Positions 19,655-29,399 of a DNA stretch of 64,000 nucleotides are shown one piece after another. The translations under genes and the position numbers were made by a program. Origin of the DNA: Kazachstania africana CBS 2517 (taxonomy: Eukaryota > Ascomycota > Saccharomycetes > Saccharomycetales > Saccharomycetaceae). How positions within the stretch are numbered: position 1 is the first letter of the stretch; each line of letters starts with the position of its first letter. The notes below the pieces were generated by a model, which saw only the letters and a program-made list of their open reading frames with translations, did no database searches and was not told where the DNA came from. The stretch covers positions 248,001 to 312,000 of the forward strand of contig NC_018949.1 of NCBI RefSeq assembly GCF_000304475.1, written 5' to 3'.

Positions 19655-21943
19655 ATGTTCAGAAAAGTGAAATATATAGATGACTCGTTGACCCCGGATT
19701 CTTCTGAATCAGATATAGAACCAAAAGCAAGATCAATTGTTACAAATCCTTCCAATTCTACTCCCTCTTCTACCTCTTCTTCCTCAGGTACATTGAAGGA
19801 TATGCTACCAAAGAAAAAGCATGTGACTATACAGTTAGATGATGAGCAGTCAAAAAGGTTAGACTCATTGCCAAGTTTCAAAAGAAGGCCGTTGAGTGAT
19901 ACACCAGTTACTAGTACATGGACATCGCCAAGTGTTTCTGCCTCTCCTTCTCCGGTACCTAGTACTCTACAATTACCAAGTCTAAGTCGCTTGCAAAAGG
20001 GAGAAACAACACCTGTAACGTCAGGCAGTCGATCTCCTTCGAAATTTTCTCATAGGACAAGGAGGCCCACGACAATTGATGTACCTGGCTTAACTAAGTC
20101 TAAAACATCCCCGGATGGTCTCATATCAAAAGAGGACTCAGGGTCGAAATTAATCATCATAATGGTAGGGTTGCCGGCAACAGGTAAATCATTCATAACA
20201 AACAAATTATCAAGATATTTAAACTATTCCATGTATTATTGTAAAGTCTTTAATGTTGGTAATACAAGAAGAAGATTTGCAAAGAAACATAACTTAAGTG
20301 ATCAGGATTCAAAATTTTTTGATCCAAGTAATGAAAATTCATCCAAACTTAGAGATAAGTGGGCACTTGACACCTTAGATGAATTATTAGACTATCTATT
20401 GGAAGGCCCAGGTTCAGTAGCAGTCTTCGACGCTACAAACACAACCAGAACTCGTAGAAAGAAGGTACTAGAAAAAATTCGTGAAAGAAATAGCCACTTA
20501 AAAGTTTTATATTTGGAGTCTATTTGTACAAATAGAACTGTAGTCGAAAATAATATCAAATTGAAGTTGTTTGGACCAGACTATAAGGGTAAAAACCCTG
20601 AAGAATCATTGAAAGATTTCAAAGAAAGATTGGCAAATTATTTGAGGGCATATGAACCAATAGAAGATGATGAAAATATACCATATATTAAAATGATAGA
20701 TGTTGGTAAAAAAATAATATCATACAAAATTGAAGGTTTTTTAGCATCTCAGACAGTATATTATCTATTGAATTTTAATTTGACGGAAAGACAGATATGG
20801 ATTACCAGAAATGGTGAAAGCGAAGATAATATGTTGGGGAGATTGGGAGGTGATTCACATTTAACTTCACGTGGACTCAAATATGCTCAAGCATTGACTA
20901 GGTTCATGGATGAGCAAAGAGAAATATTCTATTTCGAACAATTAAAAAAAAAAGAGGCAAATGAAATTTATTCCAAAAATGATATAATACAAACTTATAA
21001 AGAAAATGGAACTACTGATCCCATTAGTAATTTCTTTGTCTGGACTAGTATGAGACAAAGGTCAGTTGAGACAGCACAGTATTTTAATGAAGATGATTAT
21101 CCAATAAAACAAATGAGGATGTTGGACGAATTGAGTGCAGGTGACTACGAAGGTATGACATATTCAGAAATAAGAGCCAATTTCCCTAAGGAATTTGCAA
21201 AGAGACAAAAGGATAAATTACGTTATAGATACCCTGGGATTGCAGGCGAGTCATATATGGATGTTATTAATCGTTTAAGGCCTGTTATTACGGAACTGGA
21301 AAGGATTGATGATAGTGTATTGATTGTTACGCACAGAGTTGTTGCTAGGGCCTTATTAGGATACTATATGAATCTAAATGTTGACGTTATCTCCAACTTA
21401 GATGTCCCACTACATTGTGTATACTGTTTAGAAACGAAACCATATGGTATAACATGGTCACTATGGGAATATGATGAGAAGACAGATTGCTTTTCCAAGG
21501 TTCCGGAATCTCATTTGAACACAACAAAAGTTAGGGAAGTTGGGCTTGTTTACAAGGAAAGGAAATATTCTGTTGTCCCTACCGCGCCTCCTACTAATGA
21601 GTTGGGATCGAGTGACTTCTTGAATAGAAGAAGAGCTAGTGTAGGATTCGAAGGTGATGGTCTACAACAAGATAGTGGAACCATTGATGAAAAAGTTCTT
21701 GCAAGCGAACCTATCACGTCATCCAATATAAGAAGTGAATTTAAAAAGGCTGATATGAGACCTATACCACGTAAGTCATCAAGAGAGCGTTTTCAAATCG
21801 ATCAACTCAATGAAAAACTTTCTAGTTTAAAAACAGACCTTGGCACCCGTTTTAGGGACGCTACCTCTCCAGATGCTAGTGATAATAGTAATATCACCAG
21901 TAATAATAGCATAAAAATGACAAGAAGTCATAGTCAGACTTAA
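19655..21943 (+). CDS. PFK26: 6-phosphofructo-2-kinase (fructose-2,6-bisphosphate synthase)
   Basis: Makes fructose-2,6-bisphosphate, the activator of phosphofructokinase and inhibitor of gluconeogenesis. The 762-residue protein has a Ser/Thr-rich N-terminus, the conserved lead RRPTTIDVPGLTKSKTSPDG, and the kinase domain with P-loop VGLPATGKS (171-179) and FDATNTTRTRR. A bisphosphatase-like domain follows in which the catalytic RHGE histidine is replaced (RNGES, Asn386; S. cerevisiae has RSGES), so phosphatase activity is not expected. Start at 19655 matches the family start MF; the frame extends upstream to 19562. The C-terminal tail is Ser-rich, probably a phosphorylation region. Counterpart of YIL107C. 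Confidence 0.95.
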   Translation: MFRKVKYIDDSLTPDSSESDIEPKARSIVTNPSNSTPSSTSSSSGTLKDMLPKKKHVTIQLDDEQSKRLDSLPSFKRRPLSDTPVTSTWTSPSVSASPSPVPSTLQLPSLSRLQKGETTPVTSGSRSPSKFSHRTRRPTTIDVPGLTKSKTSPDGLISKEDSGSKLIIIMVGLPATGKSFITNKLSRYLNYSMYYCKVFNVGNTRRRFAKKHNLSDQDSKFFDPSNENSSKLRDKWALDTLDELLDYLLEGPGSVAVFDATNTTRTRRKKVLEKIRERNSHLKVLYLESICTNRTVVENNIKLKLFGPDYKGKNPEESLKDFKERLANYLRAYEPIEDDENIPYIKMIDVGKKIISYKIEGFLASQTVYYLLNFNLTERQIWITRNGESEDNMLGRLGGDSHLTSRGLKYAQALTRFMDEQREIFYFEQLKKKEANEIYSKNDIIQTYKENGTTDPISNFFVWTSMRQRSVETAQYFNEDDYPIKQMRMLDELSAGDYEGMTYSEIRANFPKEFAKRQKDKLRYRYPGIAGESYMDVINRLRPVITELERIDDSVLIVTHRVVARALLGYYMNLNVDVISNLDVPLHCVYCLETKPYGITWSLWEYDEKTDCFSKVPESHLNTTKVREVGLVYKERKYSVVPTAPPTNELGSSDFLNRRRASVGFEGDGLQQDSGTIDEKVLASEPITSSNIRSEFKKADMRPIPRKSSRERFQIDQLNEKLSSLKTDLGTRFRDATSPDASDNSNITSNNSIKMTRSHSQT

Positions 21944-22146
21944 TCATAATGAAAGTATCCTATGAGGTTATGAATTCATATTCTATTATTTAGTTAATTT
22001 CTACTTATTTATTTATATATTTCTTAATTCATTCTTTCTTTTTTTCTCTTTTTGACATTGTTCATGGTCAGTGTTGCATGTATTCAAAAAATGTTTATTA
22101 TTTAGTAGAAATTAAAAAGCAAGTTTCCCTCACCCAAGAGATATAC

Positions 22147-24222
22147 TTAAGCATTTCCATATACTATACCTATGGCATCGACCCATTTACCCACGTTGCC
22201 GTATAAACCAAGTATGGATTGCCCTTCTGGCGGAATTAATTCTGCTAACCCGCCACCTGTAATATTACCGCACATTTTGGTCATTCTTCCATTATTGGTA
22301 ACAAGTTGGACAGCATCAATCCATGCGCCACATCTTACATTAAATCCTTTGATAATTTCATTTGGTTCTAATACTATATCCGTATAGTTTGGAGTTTGAT
22401 TACCAAACAGCACACTTTTTTGGTCTTCTTTAATCCCTGTACTTTTGAAAGCGTTCGTTAATTTGCCCATATATGTCCTAGGTGGAACAGCAGGCTTACC
22501 ATTATCTTTGTCCTTTGGTTCAGTAGCAGTTAAATAGAAGCGAATACCATCTAAGGCATACCCATGGTAAACTCTCACTGCTACTACTTTTTTCATGTCA
22601 ACCGCAATAATCCCAATGTCTTTACCACGATTTGAACTACCAAGTAATTGAGATTTTATGCCTTGAACGTTTTGCGAATAGCCATATTTCGTCATTGGTA
22701 TCAACGCTTGTAGGAGTAAAGCTGGGAAGTTGTCAAATGATACGTCTGGTGAATTAACAGCAAGCACTTTGAGTTTAAACTTATTACCATACTCAGCTAC
22801 TTTATCCTTAGGAATACGTGATTGTAGATCAGCTAGTGATAAAATAACCTCCCTTTGGGGGCCTGTTCCACCTAAAGATTTTGGCAAATATTCAATGAAA
22901 GCCTTTGCTAGATCTCCACATATTATCTCAATTAGATAGATACCGGTTGAAGAGGTTATTCTGCACATATCATTGTTCAGAGGATATAAAGCAGGTTTTG
23001 CAACTTTGAAGCCACCATTTCTCGTGGGTCTCATAAAGCTTGAATCGTAAAAGTCCTGTTCTTTTGTAAAGGAAGGATGGTAAAGGAATCTGACCAAGTC
23101 TAACCTATGCCACGTGCATTCTTCCTTTGGGAAGATTGGAGGTTTAGCACCATATGAATTAGTTCTTGTAGCAAAAGCCTCCCTTGTTAAGAAAGATCTA
23201 TTAAGTCTTGTATAATCCCTTAGCATAACACCATGCTCCTGATGTGGACATCCAAGAAGATGGCCAATTTCATGCATGAATGCACCCATTGTGACAACAG
23301 CACATTCCCAATGACTGCCACATTCATTACAATCATTTGCAACTTCGTTAGTCCTCTTTGTTTCGTCTAAAAAGTATGGAATGATGTCTTCCATACAAGT
23401 AGGCCAGGAATAGATACCATGAGAGCCAAAAATAGCCAGTTTTATATGATCATCACCACCGCCCAAAGCTGCATGACCGGTAATTAACTTACCATCCCAA
23501 TGACTATCTAAGAAAACACATGCTGCTTGCACTGGATGTTCGTTTTCCTGGAAAGGACCACCATATTTTTTCAAGGCATCCATAGCCCAACCGAAAAGGG
23601 CCCCGGTATTTGTACCTTTACTATTTTGTTGAGCGACGTTGTGATCTCTTATTTCACTTGTGGTTCTTTCGGATCTTACCACATGAATCTTGATGGTATT
23701 CCTCATCGGACAACCACCATTACGAAATTGAGTATCATGTGCCCATTCTTCTACGAAATTGAAGGTACGTTGTCCGAAACCATTTCTTTGCATTTGCTCA
23801 TTTGTAAAAGATTGCATCAATCTACCTGCAATACGTAACTTCTTTATAGCCAAATCCACACCGTTACCACCTTCCTTGGCGATTTGAGATGCTGGAGAAT
23901 CGAACTTCAAAGGTGAGTCCTCAGCGATGATCAGACATAGATGAACCGGTTTGTTCTGTACGAGGGGTGTGTAGTGACAAGTTACTGTACAGGAAACGTT
24001 TGTATCAGTAACGAACATCAACCTATTTTCCCCGGGGGTCAGCAGAATAGTGGCCTTAAAGAATCCCTCATTTACAGGAAAACTCAAAGGAGGAAGCTGT
24101 GGATGTTGTACCTGGATATTTCTAGCAGAATCGGATTTGCTGAGTTTCCCATGAACAGTGATACATGGGCTAACGATACTGTCATTTTCGACCAAATTAA
24201 ATAGCTCAATCGTATTAGGCAT
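22147..24222 (-). CDS. YIL108W-type putative zinc metalloprotease, start uncertain
   Basis: Counterpart of S. cerevisiae YIL108W, a cytosolic protein of unproven activity in the zincin superfamily. The extended zinc motif HEIGHLLGCPH is at residues 317-327 counted from the ATG at 24222. Other family blocks are VQHPQLPPLSFP, GGDDHIKLAIFGSHG, WPTCMEDIIPYF, DCNECGSHWE and FPKEECTWHRLD; the C-terminal third repeats a G(A/W)VDA lectin-like pattern (GAWIDAVQ, GKWVDAIG). The product from the first ATG is 691 residues against 696. Homology to the S. cerevisiae N-terminus (LLSPTLTNIEIPN) continues about 13 codons upstream of that ATG, with no in-frame ATG before a stop. The start may be non-AUG (TTG at 24264), or an ATG was lost. 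Confidence 0.88.
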   Translation of the reverse strand: MPNTIELFNLVENDSIVSPCITVHGKLSKSDSARNIQVQHPQLPPLSFPVNEGFFKATILLTPGENRLMFVTDTNVSCTVTCHYTPLVQNKPVHLCLIIAEDSPLKFDSPASQIAKEGGNGVDLAIKKLRIAGRLMQSFTNEQMQRNGFGQRTFNFVEEWAHDTQFRNGGCPMRNTIKIHVVRSERTTSEIRDHNVAQQNSKGTNTGALFGWAMDALKKYGGPFQENEHPVQAACVFLDSHWDGKLITGHAALGGGDDHIKLAIFGSHGIYSWPTCMEDIIPYFLDETKRTNEVANDCNECGSHWECAVVTMGAFMHEIGHLLGCPHQEHGVMLRDYTRLNRSFLTREAFATRTNSYGAKPPIFPKEECTWHRLDLVRFLYHPSFTKEQDFYDSSFMRPTRNGGFKVAKPALYPLNNDMCRITSSTGIYLIEIICGDLAKAFIEYLPKSLGGTGPQREVILSLADLQSRIPKDKVAEYGNKFKLKVLAVNSPDVSFDNFPALLLQALIPMTKYGYSQNVQGIKSQLLGSSNRGKDIGIIAVDMKKVVAVRVYHGYALDGIRFYLTATEPKDKDNGKPAVPPRTYMGKLTNAFKSTGIKEDQKSVLFGNQTPNYTDIVLEPNEIIKGFNVRCGAWIDAVQLVTNNGRMTKMCGNITGGGLAELIPPEGQSILGLYGNVGKWVDAIGIVYGNA

Positions 24223-24757
24223 TTCAATATTAGTCACTTCTGGAGAGTACAGTAATGGTTCCAAGCGGAGTTGTTCAATGTTCCTTAAAACTTTCCAATC
24301 TTAAGTAGATCACTTTTTCGGCTTAGCAGATTTCTCGAGCATTCTTAACATGCTGTCAATAAACGATTAAGTATTCATACAGAACAGGACAGCATAAGGG
24401 GGGCATACACCACCAGTCATTCTGGACCAACTGCGTATACTTCATCGCCATGATGTATTCTTGAGACATTCTATGCTCTTGAACAGTCATTTTAGCCCAA
24501 TATTATATTAACACCCACACATCTTGATCTCGGATTATATAATTCTGGGACCTGAAAGAATCCCTAATGAACAGCAAGGCCATATATTGACAGGTGGAAC
24601 AAATTGCAATTCAACTTAAAAGACAGCCATTACACTTCTAATTGGCAGCTGTGCATTTTATCCAATAGTCTGACGTTGCTTCTTCTTATTTCCAGCTTCT
24701 TTTTTGCTTCTCTTCGTTGAAGATTTCATTGTTGACTTTAGTTTGAAAATTCTAGTA
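24223..24757. other. Divergent intergenic region YIL108W-type gene to SEC24
   Basis: About 535 bp serving two divergent promoters. Aside from the short upstream ORF on the minus strand I see no distinct motif or RNA gene. Confidence 0.45.
24310..24351 (-). other. Possible upstream ORF before the YIL108W-type gene
   Basis: A 13-codon frame (ATG at 24351, second in-frame ATG at 24342, TGA at 24312-24310) ends about 85 bp upstream of the first coding ATG. It matters only if the transcript starts above it, which cannot be judged from sequence. Confidence 0.25.
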
Positions 24758-27436
24758 ATGTCTCACTCTCACAAGAAAAGGGCCTATCCACAAATTCCAT
24801 TGGGTTACACTCAAAACGGAGGTCCTGCTATCTCACATAGCAGAACTGCATCTTATGGACACCAATCAGCCCCGCAGACTCCAAACATACAGCAGCCCAG
24901 TGATACGTTCACTCCAATCCAGCAACAATTGCAGGGGCAATTGGATCAAGCTTCCACTTCGCTCGGTAACTTACATTTGCATAATGTTCCAATTATTGAT
25001 CCAAATGCTTCATCTTACCTTCAGCAATCCCAAGTACAAGTCCCACCTTCTCCCTCTTTATCATACACTAACGGATCAACGCCCTTTGAAGATAAGCTAA
25101 TGAATCAATTGTATCCTACTGATTTATTACGTGAACTTCCACCGCCAATTCATGATCTTACTTTGCCACCACCTCCTATCATGATTCCACCTGAAGAGAT
25201 GATGGTACAATATGAAGAGTCTAACTCCGCTATAGATTATGTCAGGAGCACATTAAATGCAGTCCCTAAGAATGGCGGTCTGCTCAAAAAATCAAAGCTA
25301 CCTCTTGCTTTGATCATTAGACCATATCAATATCTTCATGATAATGTACATCCACCTCCGCTCAACACAGATGGTATAATCGTCCGTTGTCGTCGTTGTC
25401 GTGCCTATATGAACCCATATGCATCTTTCATTCCCCAAACAAGACGTTGGAGATGTAACTTCTGTAGACTAGCTAATGATTTACCCATGCAGTTCAACAA
25501 AGAGTTCTATACTGATTCAACTGAAATGATTAACAGATTCGACAGAAATGAAGTGAAACATTCCGTAATGGAATATTTGGCACCAAAAGAATATTCTGTC
25601 AGACAGCCACCACCTTCTGTTTACACTTTTATTCTCGATGTTTCGATCAATTCCATAAAGAATGGTGCCTTATATGCAAGCACAAGTACTCTATTAGATT
25701 CTATTGATAAGATTCCAAATCATGATGGAAGAACCAAAATTGCAATTATTTGCGTTGACCACGTTATTCACTATTTCAAGATTCCTAATGACGAATCGGA
25801 AAGCGATACCGTTACAATGTTGGATGTAGGCGACTTAGATGAACCTTACCTTCCAAGACCTGATAAATTGTTGGTTTCACTTTCGGATTGCAAGAAAAAC
25901 ATTGAATCTCTTTTGTCTCGTCTCCCATTAATTTTTCAGTCAAACACTAGTAACAGTTTTGCTCTTGGGTCAGCATTGAAATCTGCATATAATTTAATTT
26001 CTACAGTTGGTGGTAAGATCATAGTTCAATCATCCACTTTACCAAATGCTGGTATTGCAAAACTAGAAAAGCGTAATGAAAGAGCCGTTTTAAATACTTA
26101 CAGAGAATCTAATTTACTATTGAATTGCCAAGATCCCTTCTATAAAAGTTTCACCATTGAATGTAGTAAAGCACAGATTACTATTGATCTTTTCCTAACA
26201 GCCAATGATTATATTGATGTTGCTACATTATCAAATTTATCTAGGTACTCTGGTGGTCAACTACATTATTATCCTAATTTCAGTGCCAATGATGTCACCA
26301 AATTTTCTAGAGAATTTTCAAAGCACGTATCAATGGATATATCCATTGAAACAGTTATGAGGGCACGTGGATCTCGTGGTATCAAGATGTCTAGTTTTTA
26401 CGGTCATTTTTTCAACAGATCTTCGGATCTCTGTGCATTCTCTACAATGCCAAGAGATCAAAGTTATGTCTTTGAAATGGAAATTGATGATAATATCAAT
26501 ACAAATTACGTATATGTGCAGATTGCTGTGCTTTTGTCTGCGAACACTGGAGAAAGAAGAATCAGAATTATTACACTAGCGTTACCAACAACAAATTCAT
26601 TACACGAGTTGTTTGCATCTGCTGATCAACAAGCAATTCATGCATACTTTACACAGCAAGCTATCAAGAGAGCCAACGATGTCTCTACAATTGAGGCAAG
26701 AGACTATTTGAAGAAGACAATTCAAGATATATTAACTGTGTATGAAAAGGAGATGGTTGTGAAAAATGTAGCGGGAGGGCTACCATTATCCTTTTGTGCT
26801 AATTTAAGAATGTTACCATTGCTAATGTCATCTTTAACTAAGAACATGGCATTTAGGGACGCAATTATACCAATCGATCAACGTGCGGCCGCACTCAACT
26901 ATTTAGAGACTCTGCCTTTAAAATATTTAACAAAATGCATTTATCCAAGTGTTTATCCCCTGTTAGAGGCTCCTGAGCAGGGGGACACCGAACTGCTTCC
27001 AGAGCCAGTTAACAGTAGTATGAAATTATGGCAGCAATATGGATTATATCTTATCGATAATACGACCGAATTATATTTGTGGATTGGGGGTGAGGCAGTT
27101 AATGCACTTGTTGAAGATCTATTTGGTGTGTCCAGCGTTCTGGAAGTACCAATGGGTAAGATGGAGCTACCAGTTATCGAGAGTTCGGAACTCAACTGTA
27201 AGGTCAGAAATATTATAGGTAGAATAAGAGAGAGGGTCGATATGGAACAAGTCACTTATCAAGAACTTTATATTGTAAGAGGTATTTCCACCAACGAGAC
27301 CGCTAATCTACCATACTTTAAAGAGGGCATAGCATTGAGATCGATGGTAATGGCACAACTTGTTGAAGACAACATTTCCAAGACTGAAAGTTACCGTGAA
27401 TTTTTACAAAATATTAAGCAGAGAATGAATAAATAG
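24758..27436 (+). CDS. SEC24: COPII coat cargo adaptor Sec24
   Basis: Sec24 pairs with Sec23 in the inner COPII coat and selects cargo for vesicles leaving the ER. The 892-residue protein has a Gln/Pro-rich N-terminus (MSHSHKKRAYPQIPLGYTQ), the zinc finger CRRCRAYMNPY..RWRCNFC (about 209-232), the trunk domain (YTFILDVSINSIKNGALY onward), the beta-sandwich, the helical domain and the gelsolin-like end (MKLWQQYGLYLIDNTTELYLWIG). Start at 24758 gives the family N-terminus; the frame opens upstream at 24704 without similarity. Flanked by YIL108W and HPM1 counterparts, so it matches SEC24 (YIL109C) rather than the SFB2 paralogue. Confidence 0.95.
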   Translation: MSHSHKKRAYPQIPLGYTQNGGPAISHSRTASYGHQSAPQTPNIQQPSDTFTPIQQQLQGQLDQASTSLGNLHLHNVPIIDPNASSYLQQSQVQVPPSPSLSYTNGSTPFEDKLMNQLYPTDLLRELPPPIHDLTLPPPPIMIPPEEMMVQYEESNSAIDYVRSTLNAVPKNGGLLKKSKLPLALIIRPYQYLHDNVHPPPLNTDGIIVRCRRCRAYMNPYASFIPQTRRWRCNFCRLANDLPMQFNKEFYTDSTEMINRFDRNEVKHSVMEYLAPKEYSVRQPPPSVYTFILDVSINSIKNGALYASTSTLLDSIDKIPNHDGRTKIAIICVDHVIHYFKIPNDESESDTVTMLDVGDLDEPYLPRPDKLLVSLSDCKKNIESLLSRLPLIFQSNTSNSFALGSALKSAYNLISTVGGKIIVQSSTLPNAGIAKLEKRNERAVLNTYRESNLLLNCQDPFYKSFTIECSKAQITIDLFLTANDYIDVATLSNLSRYSGGQLHYYPNFSANDVTKFSREFSKHVSMDISIETVMRARGSRGIKMSSFYGHFFNRSSDLCAFSTMPRDQSYVFEMEIDDNINTNYVYVQIAVLLSANTGERRIRIITLALPTTNSLHELFASADQQAIHAYFTQQAIKRANDVSTIEARDYLKKTIQDILTVYEKEMVVKNVAGGLPLSFCANLRMLPLLMSSLTKNMAFRDAIIPIDQRAAALNYLETLPLKYLTKCIYPSVYPLLEAPEQGDTELLPEPVNSSMKLWQQYGLYLIDNTTELYLWIGGEAVNALVEDLFGVSSVLEVPMGKMELPVIESSELNCKVRNIIGRIRERVDMEQVTYQELYIVRGISTNETANLPYFKEGIALRSMVMAQLVEDNISKTESYREFLQNIKQRMNK

Positions 27437-27537
27437 ACATTTTAGCGGTAATCAGACTTGATCAATTTGATTCTTTAATGACTATTGAAAAAAGAATAAA
27501 AAAAAAACAAAAAATGATGTACTTCTATATTTATATA

Positions 27538-28584
27538 TCAATTAATAATTACGATTGATCTCTTAAGACCAGCTCTTACTTTGAATGTTTGGAAGCTAAC
27601 ATTTTTGGAAGTTAAATATCTTTCAAATTCGACCACACTACCACCAACTCCGAAATAGATATCCTTAGCCGACAGCAGTATTTGAGAAGCTTGGTAGGTT
27701 TGTTTATAGTATATCATTGTTTCAGCAATGACATTCAGATTTTCTGGCTGGTAAATAGTTTCAGAACTCAATACCAAGAGTTGCTTGGTGTTTTTGAGGA
27801 GGTTATCTACCACATTGAGGAAGCTACGACCCCAAGTACCAGATACCAAGTTTATTTTAATGTTTCTCTTTCCCAAGTCTTCATAAAATAGGTCCAACAA
27901 TTGCTCTGTTAATAACAGTTCATCGTCTACAATTGGTATGGTTTCATCATTGGCTCTTTGTAAATTCATCCATTGTTCTGAAGAAAGACAGATTTTTGCC
28001 CAGGCAATGATGAGATTTGGTAAACTTGCCAAACGCAGGACACTTGAATTGTAATCAGTTAAAATGAGATTTAAACCGGGGGCCCAGTCATTTTCTAAGT
28101 ATTGGCTGAATATACATTCAGACGGTAATGCAGTACCACATCCCAGGTCGATTACAGTGTCTTGAAATTCAGCATTGTTGGTCTTCAATGAATCAACCAA
28201 GTCAAGAGAGCATTCCCATGATTTTAGCCCACCTTCATATACGTTTTTCCTGAGATCTTCTTTCAGAAGAATATCTAGTTCGTTATTTCCGTCATCATTT
28301 TCAGACATCAATTGATGCTTTATATCGAATAGTTCACGTCTGTATAGAGCAGTTTGAGTTTCTGGAGTTAATATCTTTTCGAACGTTAATCTAACATTTC
28401 TCAATGATTGCAGATATTCTTCTAGACTCTCCACTTTTGGTTGAAATATCTCAGAATCCAAGAGTCTCGGATTGTCTAAAGGATTTATATCAGCCTGTGT
28501 GTTGTCATTCTGTACAGTACCATTTGAATCGACTAACACGTCATCTTCGAAATCCTCAGAAGTGAAACCAAAGGAGAAACTCAT
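27538..28584 (-). CDS. HPM1: Ribosomal-protein histidine N-methyltransferase Hpm1
   Basis: Hpm1 methylates a histidine (His243) of ribosomal protein Rpl3 in S. cerevisiae and affects 60S biogenesis and translation accuracy. The 348-residue protein opens with MSFSFGFTSEDFEDD and has the seven-beta-strand methyltransferase motif I VIDLGCGTALPS (144-155), then LILTDYNSSVLRLASLPN and LLVLSSETIYQPENL (the METTL18 family pattern). S. cerevisiae YIL110W is 377 residues. It converges on SEC24 with about 100 bp between the stops. Confidence 0.92.
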   Translation of the reverse strand: MSFSFGFTSEDFEDDVLVDSNGTVQNDNTQADINPLDNPRLLDSEIFQPKVESLEEYLQSLRNVRLTFEKILTPETQTALYRRELFDIKHQLMSENDDGNNELDILLKEDLRKNVYEGGLKSWECSLDLVDSLKTNNAEFQDTVIDLGCGTALPSECIFSQYLENDWAPGLNLILTDYNSSVLRLASLPNLIIAWAKICLSSEQWMNLQRANDETIPIVDDELLLTEQLLDLFYEDLGKRNIKINLVSGTWGRSFLNVVDNLLKNTKQLLVLSSETIYQPENLNVIAETMIYYKQTYQASQILLSAKDIYFGVGGSVVEFERYLTSKNVSFQTFKVRAGLKRSIVIIN

Positions 28585-28943
28585 TTAGCAATAATTGGGT
28601 CTGAAGCGTGATGGTTAAGTTACATCTTATAGTGAAGTATTTCGAAAATTTTCAATTTTTTTTAGCTCATCGCTATTATGATATTTTGAAACTCAAAAGA
28701 GCCTGAAGATAAAGAAGAATGAAGGAGGAAGTATGGCATATTAGATCTATATATCAGGAACTATCCATATTTCATTTTACAGATACCAGACCCATTAAAA
28801 AATAAATAAGTTATTGAATAAGTATATAAGTTCCTAACTTTTCATAATTATTTTCTCACAACACATGAGAAAAGAGAAAAAAGATAAATTTTATTGATTG
28901 AAAAGAGACAGTTTTTGTAATAGAGAATTCGAATATTCCAGAT
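28585..28943. other. Intergenic HPM1-COX5
   Basis: About 360 bp holding the HPM1 promoter and the COX5 3' end (both genes on the minus strand). It is AT-rich with A/T runs. A TAGCTCATCGC stretch at 28664-28674 contains the PAC core on the minus strand (GCGATGAG), 80-90 bp upstream of the HPM1 ATG, with AAAATTTTCAAT just beside it as an RRPE-like element. Confidence 0.5.
28650..28674 (-). promoter_or_regulatory. PAC plus RRPE-like element before HPM1
   Basis: On the minus strand GCGATGAGCT (PAC core) is followed by AAAAATTGAAAATTTTCG. Both lie 70-95 bp upstream of the HPM1 ATG. The pair is typical of ribosome-biogenesis genes and matches the same arrangement before BMT5. Confidence 0.65.
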
Positions 28944-29399
28944 TCACTTTGATTGAACTTGGGAATATCCGCCCCATGGATTGGCATTTTTTGATTTCAA
29001 GTACTCGTCAGATTTTAGTTGCCATTCCTTATTCATACTAACCGGGGCCTCACCAGCAAACATTCTGGTGAAGGCAAATAGTCCCATCGCAACGCCTAAA
29101 CCAAACACTACACCTTTTAAGATATAAGAGGCGTCACCTTTATCGAGAACGGGCCTTCTGGGACCCCATTCACCATACGATATGTACCAAGCAGCCTGTT
29201 TCTCCGAGGGCGTTAGATCTTTCCATGGTAGTTTCTGACGCTCAGTCAACTTGTTTACTATATCTTCTTGCTGTGCCAATGGCATAGTATCCCATCTTTG
29301 GTTCAAATCCACTATGGAAGCCTTGGAGAGTGTGGGCACAGTGGTAGCCAATCTCCTCGGAGTTATTTGTTGAACCCTTACCAGCGAATTACGAAACAT
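28944..29399 (-). CDS. COX5B: Cytochrome c oxidase subunit 5 (Cox5A/B type)
   Basis: Nuclear-encoded subunit of respiratory complex IV in the mitochondrial inner membrane. The 151-residue protein has a presequence, the block LTERQKLPWKDL, AAWYISYGEWGPRRPV, one membrane helix (about 95-113) and the almost invariant end MNKEWQLKSDEYLKSKNANPWGGYSQVQSK. S. cerevisiae has two isoforms, aerobic COX5A (YNL052W) and hypoxic COX5B (YIL111W, with an intron). This gene sits at the COX5B position but has no intron, and the sequence is about equally close to both. The symbol is therefore positional. Hap-type CCAAT boxes upstream suggest respiratory control like COX5A. Confidence 0.9.
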   Translation of the reverse strand: MFRNSLVRVQQITPRRLATTVPTLSKASIVDLNQRWDTMPLAQQEDIVNKLTERQKLPWKDLTPSEKQAAWYISYGEWGPRRPVLDKGDASYILKGVVFGLGVAMGLFAFTRMFAGEAPVSMNKEWQLKSDEYLKSKNANPWGGYSQVQSK

